Origin: Aplysia californica
Lineage: Eukaryota > Mollusca > Gastropoda > Aplysiida > Aplysiidae
Direction of reading: 5' to 3'
DNA length: 64,000 nt
NCBI RefSeq assembly: GCF_000002075.1
Contig: NW_004797523.1
Span: 403,980 to 467,979, forward strand
Made by a program: the position numbers and the translations under genes. Below, piece by piece: positions 24,401-35,985 of the stretch. Every line of letters begins with the position of its first letter. Within the stretch, counting starts at the first letter, position 1. The notes beneath the pieces are model-generated. The model did no database searches and was not told the origin of the DNA. It saw only the letters and a program-made list of their open reading frames with translations.

Positions 24401-27400
24401 GTTACATAACAATGAAAGCGTGTGCTCCATTTATTATATATAATTTATATCTAATATAATACATGTATATGTTTGTGAATACACACACACACACACATGT
24501 AGGTACACTATATCCAGTCAACAACATGTCAGTGTGGCACTGGGATCTTGAGAGACTTTGGTATTTCAGTCTGTTCTTACTTATTTATATTTTCCCCTCA
24601 TCATATTAGCCAACATAACAAACTATAGACCCTATATAAAAAATGAATCCTGTTTTGAGCCTGAGAAAAGACCTAGAACTAGAATATCGACTGTCAATAA
24701 CCAGTCTGGGTGTCATGATTCATATAATAAACGTGAAGACGAAAACCATTGCTGCAACACAAAGAAGAGTAATATTAGTAATAACTATAATGGCTCAAGT
24801 ACACCTATTCAGTGTGAGAGTGTAAGAACTGGGGGGGGGGGGGGGGGGGGGCGCGCAAGATACAGTGGCACTGAAAATCTGCCAATCTTGAACAGAAAGC
24901 TAAAATATAGATATAAATTACAATCACCCCATCCAATGAAACGCGAACACTTTAGTTCAATAACAAGGCATGACGGATCCCGATTCCACACAAGGCCTGC
25001 ACCAACGCGCGCTTTGCAGAGAGCTCTAAAGTCGTTATCAAAATGCTAAAAATTTGCTTCCAAGTTCAGTTTTTGTCCTCTAGGGTTGCCTTCAGCCCCC
25101 CCCCCCAATCCCCTTCCACGAGTGTATCTTATAAAGGAGTCCTATACTTCACAGCGCTCAGACCGCCGGTACTCACAGGTTTATTGACCGGTCACGAGGG
25201 CGAACCTGTCAAGACGCTTGTATAAGTTCTTTTTCTTTTTTTTTTTCCCCAGAAAGCGACAGCAGAGGGCAATTTTTAATATTGATTTATTTTCAAGGCG
25301 ACACAGCGTTCATAATGCATAACCTGCATGTTACAAATGTTGCGTTATCTATCAGTAGTATCAGACTATTACCGGAAAATTTCTGGGCGGTAACGAAAGC
25401 GAAAGTAGATCTTGATTCTTCCCGATCGAGCCTCGGTGTCACACATACACTTCCGCCATAGCGGTTCAATTACGTTTCCTCTTCGGGATTTATCAACCAT
25501 ACAGTCAAGATAGCTACACATTACGCAGGCCCTATCCTTTCCCGACTTACCGACCCATCACAAAATTCCCGACTTTTTCACAACCTCCCGACCCATTTCA
25601 AATTTCCCGACTTTTTCCCGACCTGGCGGGGACCCTGTAGTTTTCATTTTACCGTGTTGTAAAAATTGCCTTGTTTTCAGAAGCAAATATTTCCAGTTCT
25701 ACTGAATCAATTTTCACGTGAAGACTGCCATTTTTAAGACCTTTCTTTTCTGTTTAAAAACATGTATCGGATGTGGTAGTGCGATTCAGAAAACAAAACA
25801 AAACTCTGAGTTGTTTAGACCCACCATAATGCAAGGCTTCACGGCCGGTCACAAAAATCTACGGGGCGTATCGCGGCCAATTCGCCCTGCCGCGAGCACG
25901 TTCACTTAACTGCCTACTTAAACTTACCAGGAGATATTGTAGAAGTCCCTGGGCTTGAGGAATATTTAGATATGTGCCACCTGTAATATCACAGGCCTGG
26001 AAAAAAAATCAAAAAAACGAATCGACTAGAGTTGAGGTCATGTTTTATTGTAGAGACAATAAAATGGTATAGGTGTAACGCCCCTATCAACACTAAGCAT
26101 TATTTGAGAGTGGATCCTCCGAAAGGACTGAGCCAAATGGCTTGAACCTGGCTGAATGGGATACAGCACTGCATACAGACCCAAGACACACTCCATAAAA
26201 AACTTCCCCTCCTAGGAATCAAACTCACGTCATCTGGGTGAGATAGCAAAGAGCCCAACAGCTACACCACAGATGTTGGTTGGACAGGTTTCACTGATAG
26301 TGCTGTATAATGCAGTTTATTTCTTTGTTTTAGTAAGTGTTTTATGGCACTTGCAACATAATAAGATAAATAAGTGCAGAAAATTAGAGGTGTTACAAGA
26401 AAGAAACATCCACAAAAAAGGAGGGAAAATAATAGGACAATAGATGTTTGATAGGAAAGAAGGAACAAAGCACACCAGAGCACCCGCTAACCACCCATGT
26501 TTATTTCTTTGTATGCATTCTCTCCATTGAGACTCAAGAGCAGAGGTATAATTTGAAACATTACTTTAAATCAAATCAAGAGACAAGAACATTTTTTTGT
26601 TTAAGTTTGAGTTGGTCTTAGTTTCATTTCTCCTGTGGTTGGTAGTCTCAAGACTCATAATTACCAAAACATAAGAAGCAGATTACAAGAGTGGAATACT
26701 GAGAGTTACAGGCAGATCAGACCTGAAACTATCAAAAGTATGAGAAAAAAAGAAAAAAGAAAGAAAAAAACGAGTGGCTTTACTCAACATTACCTGTTGT
26801 AACAATCCAGATTCAGAGTCCAATATGCAGGCATCAATAACAACATTCTGCAATATAACCAATACAAACTATTAGTCGGGATATATTATCATTATATTAA
26901 CAATAATAGATAGCATTTGTACAGTGCAAATTCCCGCTCAACAGTAAGCACTATGCACCTTACAGTCTATATTATTGCGCAACAGACCTGAGAGGATTCC
27001 AAAACAGGTTTCAACTTCCTGGGAAGCATACAGTGCAAGGTGCCATTTTTATAGGCGCTAAAAGACTGACATGCTGAATTTATACAGCAAAGAATTCTTC
27101 GAACTCACAGTACATCAATAATAAATCACAAGTTATTTGCCTAAAGCTATTTTTGAAAATGAAATGTATGGTCTGGACGCTTTTAATGTGCTATTACTGC
27201 GTAAGAAATGCCAGTATGATGTGATTTTAAAAAAACAAATGATGTATGAAGTTCCAAATATAAAGATATCAAATATACCACGTTTAATTCGTAATGATAG
27301 AGAGTAGACCCTTATACAGTCAGAACTACTTTAACCCTCGACCTGCGGGGCCCGGGTTTATGTCACCCGATAAGCCTATTTCGGCACCTCGTCTGCGTTC

Positions 27401-30400
27401 TGGTCCCAAGTTAGTCTCGCCGAGCATCGTCTCACGTGAAATTCGGGTCCCGCGTTGGATCCCCATTCTCGCAGGTCAAGTGTGTGAGTGTCAGCTTTCA
27501 TCTCAGTGGCATATTGACGCGATACTGCCTTTTGCGCAAAAGGCAGCTTATAGTGCCACCAAAGTGAGCACAGTTCGAGACTGTACATCTGTTTATGACG
27601 CGCACCAGAAATTTTAACTAGGAATGTCCGTGGTATTGCACACAAGTCGATAAAAAACAGCAAATTTTGCTAAAATTCCCCAAGGATTTCCGAGCTGCAT
27701 GTGGTGGTTTTGCCCCTTTAAGAAACTTTGCAGCATTGGTAACCCATTAACACTTTCAGAGCAAATCATTTTGAAACATTTCTTGCTGTCTTTTTTCCAA
27801 ATTTTTAACAAATCAGGGCTGTCTGTCAAGGTGGTTCTTAACTTATGTTGAAATCAGTATACATTCATAACGACACTGTCCAAGACATCCACCTGTCTCA
27901 GGCTATCACTTTTCTCCTCGACAGTTGATGGCCCTCTTAGACAATTTCTACTCTGGTTCAAACTGCTGGTTACATATGGATTCTCTTCTGGAGCATCTTT
28001 TATTGATGTATTATCAATTATTATCAGTGCATCCACATCAAGAAACCCTGCACACGAGTGCTTTAAGATGACATACTTGAGCCATGATTGAACACTGAGT
28101 CCTGTTTCTATTTTATATTCAGTTGACCCTCCATATGATTTTCTTACCCCTTTGACTCTAAATTTCAGAGTCATGCTCTAAGGGAAATAATGTGCGAGAC
28201 AGAACCTGTTCTCAAAACCCTCGGCTGGGTTCAGTCAGGTTAAAGATACAGAATGTGGAACAGGCAAGTTATATAATACAATACATAATAAAAAAAGTAA
28301 GTTCTGAGTTACTCCACAAATTCCCGGTAACTTTCTACAGTCCATAATGTGTACTAAAAAAGTTTGAGCATACTGACAATGAAAACGTTTTGCATTATAC
28401 TACATCTAAATGTTAAAAAAGTCTTAACTGTATGGAACAAGCTTACTTCTATAACACATGCACTCTTTAAAACACTTGCTTAGTTTTATATTAACTCACT
28501 CAATCCTGGGAGTTTTTCCATTAAAGCGTACCCAGAAACCAGTCATTTTGGCATTTATGTAAGGGCCCACTAGTCACCATTTGACATAAAGTACAATCTA
28601 AGATAGGTCTTTAGACATACCAAATTTGAAGTGTGTAGCTTTAGCAGTTTTGCTTTGGGGTGTTGTACAAATTTGGCACTTTGGGGGCTTATTATTTTTT
28701 TTTCATGGCCGAACGAGCAAGATCAAGCCTACATTGATATTCAAATATATGCTTGTGAGTGTCCAGATCTATATATGTCATGTATAACAAAGAGTGTTGA
28801 TTATTTTCCTGAATAAAAAAATGTATGTGTGAGAAAGGCAGAGAAAATTTGATTGCCAGACATGTTCAGCTGATCGGTGAAAACAAACGTGCTGATAGTG
28901 CCTTTATAAAAACCGTGATTTCTCTGAGTGTAATGACAGTAGAAACAAAATTCCAGTACCCCCCTTGGCAGAATCGGCTGGGGAAATAATAAATTGACCT
29001 TATATAGAACTTGACGCTGTTTTCCGAAACAAAATAACTAGTATACAGAACAACTATAGAACCGAGTTATCTCGGTCGTGGAATTGAACGCAGCCCCCGA
29101 GCTAACCAAGATATCTCGGTCACGGGATTGAGCGAGTTAATGGGAAAATACAAATAATCATTGTATTCATTATCACCTTTTCTCATCTCATACCAGTATA
29201 TAAATCACAATTATAAAAGTTCTCCATCTATATCTATCCTGTCCACCTCTATCCCATCTCTTTTAGGTCCAACTATAACATTCTCCTCCTTGTACTTTTA
29301 TTTTTATGCTTTCCTCTCTTCCTTTTCCCATCTTAAGACTTGGAGGTTATGTTCATATCCAGTTTTCTCAAGAAATACTCATAATACTCATATACAGTAT
29401 GTTTTCCTGACCTGCTTTTGAGCAGTGAAGACTGCGTTCATGAAATTCATATACTGGGATGGGCAGTCATCTGAACCTTTCAATATCTGAAAAAAAAATA
29501 TGTAAGGGGATACAAAAAATGGAATCACGCCCAGAGCCTACTCAATGCAAATATGTATATATATGGGTTCAAAAGATTTTAGACCTTGTCTTCACAGCAT
29601 GAAAACCGTCACAACTTCTCACAAATAACTTTGAAGATATTTTCAGATGCCAAAATTATCAGTGGGAGATGAACATAAATATCATGTTCAACAACCGAAA
29701 CCCAAGTGACTTAGCAATAAAGGAATCTAAACAACTGGAATCATTATGCTAGGTACTAAACATTGATGAGATTCAAATCCATTACATACAGCAAGAACTT
29801 GTGGCTGTTTGAAGTTGAACATTTTTCAACGTATTTTATTGTTAGAAAAATGAATGAAATTTTTTTTACCAAAATCCGAGCAGTCAGTGATTCCCCAATA
29901 GGACACTCTTTCTCCAGCCTGTGAATATCTTGTATTTGTGAAGGAAAAATGAAACAGAATTTTAAATACAAGGGTTGCATTACAAACTCAAAGTCAGTTA
30001 TGAAACTTAAAGTAAAAATCATGATTTTCATTTCTATTGTGTAACAGAAATGGTATCAAAATTTTAAACAACTGCCCTTTGCAACACAATAAGGTCATAT
30101 AGGTGCTGAAGATTAGAGGTGTTACAAGAGAGTAACAAACACAAAAAAGAAGGGGAAATAAGGACGATAGATGTTTGATAGGAATGAAGGAGAAAACCAT
30201 ACCAGCGCACCAGCCAACCATCCGCGAGTACAGACTAAAGCAGGTGGACTTGAAAAGATTTGTGAAAAAGACTGTCTTATTAAATGAGTATTTACGAAGC
30301 TGGTAGCAAGGATACAGCACAAAGCCATGCACATCGCTCCGGCTAACAGCGAGTCACTCGACTGCTCCTCCATGTAATCCACCTGGGCTTTGTCTATGGA

Positions 30401-33400
30401 GACACACATACATTTGGTTAGTTAGGATAAGACAATAAATTCACTTGAACCTACTCTTATGGCCACCTGTCCAAAACATCCACCTGCGGAGACACACATA
30501 CATTTAGTTAGAGTGGATGAGACAATATAATACAGTTGAACCTACTCTAACAGCCACCTGTCCAAGGCATTCTAGTTCTTTTAGTTCTAGTAGAGGTTTT
30601 ACGGCGCTCGCAACTGCATAAGGTCGGATGAGCGCCAAGGGGTGGATGTTCATACAGAAGTCCTTACAGGGAATCAGACTTACTCTGCTCACCTCTCTAG
30701 CTTCAACAGCACAAAGTCTGCTTCCACTATCAAGGCACCCCGAAAATAGCGGGTCACAAGAGTGTGACAAACATACAAAAGAAGTACAGGAAAAATGACG
30801 ACAGAAAGGATTACGACAGAAAAGGCAGCAGTTCCCTGTGGTAGTTGAGGCACAGTTATAAGCATAATATTGTTGAATCAGCCCATTTACAATTCTACTG
30901 GCCATTAGAATGAGAAATGTCCACCCCTTTGGGACCCAAAGCATTCACCTGTGTAGACACACATACATTTACTTTGAATAAGACAATATTCTGTTGAAAG
31001 ACACACACATACATTCAGTAACAAAGAATATAAGTCAATGTACAGTCAAACCATGCTCTCTCTTTCTCTCTCTCTTTCTTCTGGCACTGTGGCGTCATAA
31101 ACTGTCAGCGATGCCGACAGCAAGCAGGAACTCAACACTTGCCTGGGAGTCCTTAAAAAGTGCTGAAAGTGGGTTACTGAAATGTCCCAGCAGACGGGTT
31201 CTAGCACGATAGTTGGCGGGACATCTCAGGAACACATGGTCCATAGTTTCGTCCTCCTCCTTGCAGGCTTGACAGGACGGACCTGGGTTGTCTGCTGGTG
31301 CAATTTTGAGGAGATATGATCTCAGCTTGGGCGATTTTCCACCAGTTCTCATTTGGGAGAGAAGCCGGCAGTCCTGTTGTCTGAGCGAGGCCTCAAGCTG
31401 GTATGATGGCGGCTGGGCAAATGACAGTTTGGGTTTCGCCTCTCTCTTCCATTTTGCGCGGGTCGATTGGTGGATGACGGCTTTAGCTGTCGAGAAATCG
31501 ATTGGCGTGTCAATCTGGGTAAGCGTTGTTGCTTCTTTGGCGATATTATCAACTTCCTCGTTCCCAGCCAGTCCAGCGTGGCCTGGAATCCACTGGAAGA
31601 TGATGGAACATTCAGAGCTTTGACAGAGGGTGTGCAGATGCTGCCAGATTTGAGCATGCCACCTTTTCTGATTGGTTGGTAGAGCCGTATGAGAGGCACA
31701 TGACTGCTGACCTGGAATCAGTGTCTACATGGATGCCTACACTGTTCGGAAGGCTGCCTGGCTGCATGTAGTGCCACAAGCATGTCCAGCGCTGTGTCGA
31801 GAGCTACAAGCTCGGCCCTGTAGCTGGAACAATACCAGCCCGCGGGTACACCGTGGTCGGGTTCGGTATCACAGTTCTTGATCAGTAGTCCACTGCCTCC
31901 ATACTCGGTAACGTGCTTAGCGGAACCGTCAGTCCAGACTTCTACATCGGGCAGGGGAGCGATCGAATGGAAGCCTCTGCTGCTGCTTTCCTGATGGCTG
32001 GTTCATTAGCACACTTGCAGTCGACAACGAGATCGGTGTTAAAAGTCATGTTGCACGATGCAGCCTTCTACGGTTGTGTGGGGGGTAAAACAACCAGCTC
32101 CTCCCATGGGTACGTATCCAGTTCGGTTTCGGCTACGGGGTTCTGGGAATGCTTTTTCCACTTCGACTTGCCTGTCCGAGTGGGCACTGATTTTGTTGAG
32201 GAGGCTCTGCCTTGGTTCGTTGTACGCAGACACACGGACTTCTCGAGTACGATGGCAGTCAAGGCATCAGCTCTATGCCTTAGTGGTAAAACGTCTGCTT
32301 CGATGAGGAGGCTGTCCACCCGAGTATCCTTTGAGCAGCCCTTGATAATTCTTGCTGCTTCATTCTGCTTTCTTTCCAGTTTCTGCGGGTTGGAGGGTTT
32401 GGCAAGAGGCATGTAGGCAGGGGCACAAGAGTCGATAGCTGACCGACAAGTAGCATAATATACGGACTTTATGCATTCCCTTGAGGCACCCCGGGTGGTG
32501 CCTGTAAGGGCTTTCAATGGTCGAAGTCTGCTTGACTGTTTTAGCTCAAGGTTTTGGGTGTGGGGGTTGGAGGACAGAGTATGATCAAGAGTGACCCAAA
32601 GTAAGATGGGGTTAAAGTTGAAGGTGATGGGGGAGCCAAGTTGATAAAATTTGCAGATGATTCAACTATAATTGGGCTAATTCAGGCTGACCATAACGAA
32701 ACCGTTTACCGGAATTTTGTACTTAATTTTTCTGAATGGTGTGAAAATCATAAGCTGCTTTTAAATGTTAAAAAAAAAAAGAACTTGTCGTTGATTTTAG
32801 AATAAAGAAACTGCCCCTGCAGCCACTCAAAATGAAATGTGAAAACATCGATCAAGTGTCAGACTATAAGTATTTGGGTGTTACAATAGACAACAAACTC
32901 AACTGGCGTGTCCACACTTCTCTCCTGCATAAAAAAGTGAACAAAAGACTATTTTTTCTTAGAAAGCTAAAGTATTTTAAAGTTGATAAAACATTGATGT
33001 CCATGTTCTACCATTCAACCATAGAAAGTATTATCAATTTTTGTATAACAGCATGGGCCGGGAACACAAGACAACAAGATAAAGAAAAATTAAATCGACT
33101 AATACGGAAAGCATGTAAAATTTCAACATCTTCATTCCCCCACTTGGATGAATTGTACATAACAGCTTGCACTAAGAAAATTAATTCCATCTTTTTAGAC
33201 AGCAAACATCCCTTGTTCCCTCAAATAAAAACATCAGTCAGAAGTAAAAGACCCATGCTTCTGATCTGTAACAAAGAAAGATACAGAAGGTCGTTTTTAC
33301 CATCATCTATCAAAATGCTTCCATCTTAACCATCTATCTTGTTTAGTGTACTTAAGACCTTAGAGCATGCATCAAAATAACATTGAGTGTGTATCTAGCT

Positions 33401-33493
33401 TACGATTATTATGGTTTATATTGCTGCTCATTTATATTATGTATGTGATTGTAAGCCTACTTGTGTGTGCATGTGCGTGCACATGTGTACGTG

Positions 33494-33561
<68 letters not shown>

Positions 33562-35922
33562 CGTGGTGGAACACCAAACCAATGTGCCAGGATCTGGACA
33601 ATAAAGATGTATCTTATCTTATCTTATCTTTGTGCGCGAATGCTGGTTTTTGTTTGGCCTCGTGAGTGCTGATGGTGAAGAGGGTGCACTCTGTTTTCTC
33701 CGTACTGATCTCCATCTTGTTTTGCTTTGCCCACTGCTCAAGTAAGTTTATGACTGCTTGGACACTGTTTTCAGTCTGATTTATGTCTTCGTTGGTGGCG
33801 TATATAGCATAGTCATCAGCATAGCGTCCCGTCTTCACGGCTTCAGGCAGGCCTGCTTCAATATCATCAATGAAGACAAGGAACAGTGTGGGGGACAGGA
33901 CGCTGCCCTGGGGGACTCCCTGCTCGAAACTGAGAAGCTCGCTTGTTGCGTTGCCGTGCTCGACGCGGGCGTATCTGTCTCTCAGGAACGAACCTATCCA
34001 TTGGGTGATGCAGCTGGGAGTAGATTTCTCAATCATCTTCTCCATTAACCTCGTGCGCCATACCTCATCGAAGGCACGCAAGAAGTCCATGAGAGCTAGC
34101 ACAGTTCGTTGCATTTTGGGACGAGCCTGGAACCCGTCTGAGATATGTTGCGTTAGGCACAGGACTTGGTCTTCAGTACACCTTAACTTGAGAAAGCCCG
34201 ATTGATTGTTGCACAGCAAGTATCACCGGTATCACCTGCTCTGATAGCCATCTGTCCAAGACAACCACAAGTTGTACAAACTCCAATTTCCCACTCTTTC
34301 CCTCACATATTTTTACGTATTATAAAAACACTGTCCAAAAGATCCACCCGTCTAAGACAAACCAATTTCTCCATGACAATGGAAGGCTGTCTTGAACAAA
34401 TTTGGCTGAGGTTTGAAAGGATAAGACAATAGTTTAATCCCCATAACTAACTTTTTCTCGCAATCGCCTAAAATGACAATAAAAGACATCACATGCAAAC
34501 AAAACTCAAATAACAGACAGTATCCAGAGAAAAGATGAGACAAGACACATGTGTTATATCTGGTTAGAAAGGATAAGACAGTAGTCTATTGTCCACAACT
34601 AACTTTTCTAGCAGAGAAATCACCTAAAATGCCAATAAAAGACATCATGAAATACTCAAATGACAGACAGTATAATTATTTTTAAAATTTAATACCCACA
34701 ATTAATACTTTTCTCGCTACAGCCGTTTTTCAGATTTAGTAAGTTTTATAGCAGTTGCAACACAATAAGGTCATAAAAGTTCTGAAAATTAGAGTTGCTA
34801 CAAGAGAGTAATGATCATAAAAAAGAAGGATGGAAGATAAAGATAATAAATGTTTAATAAGAAAGAAGGAGCAAAGCACATGAGAGCACCAACCATGTAC
34901 TGCTAATGCCGAAGATGACAAGACAAGCACAACCATTTCATCCTCAAACCACCTGCTAGATCTGTCACATCAAAACAGACACACACCCACATACATAATA
35001 TAAATACAACCTTAGGTTTTAGCAAGGTTTTACGGCGCTCACAACTGCATGCGCTCATATGAGCGCCAAGGGGTGGATGTCAACAGAGAAGTTCAAACGG
35101 GGAATCAGGCTTACTCTGCTCACCTCTCTAGCTTCAACAGCACAAAGTCTGCTTCGACTATCAAGGCACCCCAAAAATAGCAGTCCACAAGAGATTGACA
35201 AACATACAAAAGAAGTAGAGGAAAAATGACGATAGTGAGGATGAGGAAATAAAAAAGCAGCAGTTCCCCCTGTGTTGTTTCGGCACAGTATGAGCATGAC
35301 ATTGATAAATAAGTCAGTCCATTTACAGTTTTACTGTGCATAAGAGTAAGTTAATATCCCCCCTTTGGGAATGGCCTAAAGACATTTCAGTCAGTAGCAC
35401 TGCCCCGGTGGGGTGGCATAAATACATACATCCACACACACACACACACACACAGACAAAAGAGCAAGAGCATGCCCATAGCTCACCAGCTTCAATCAGC
35501 GTTTTAAGTTGGGTCCTCAGCTGGCTTTCTACAGAGTTGAACACTTCATACTGACCATCGTCCGGTAGCTTGAAGATGTCTGGCCGTGCCGGCTGAGAAC
35601 TCGGGTACAGAAATGTGCTGAAGGAAAACGATCAGTCTAAGATGTTTGAGCTTACGTAAAGGGAAGCACATTGACACAATAACTGTCATTTAGAGTTGGA
35701 AAAGAGTAAGATAGGCAAACACAAAACAACAGAGGGAAAGAAAAGAAAGAAGGGCCTACTAGAGGTACCATTCAAGCACCCACCATCTTAGACTATTAAT
35801 TTTTAGAATAAAAAGTGGTTTGTAATTGATACAAGGAAAAACTAGGGACACCACTAGAAAAAGAAAAATGTGAAGGACAGATGTATCTTTGGAGAGGAAC
35901 AGTTGATGGTCTTTGCGCCTTA

Positions 35923-35985
<63 letters not shown>

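Noticed and set aside
24558-25049. 163-residue + frame
   Set aside because: It crosses a G homopolymer coding poly-Gly, lies within a non-autonomous transposon and has no known motif.
31913-32416. 167-residue + frame and other + frames at 31.3-32.4 kb
   Set aside because: They are antisense shadows of the minus-strand LINE RNase H region.
33870-34205. 111-residue + frame
   Set aside because: Antisense of the LINE reverse transcriptase.
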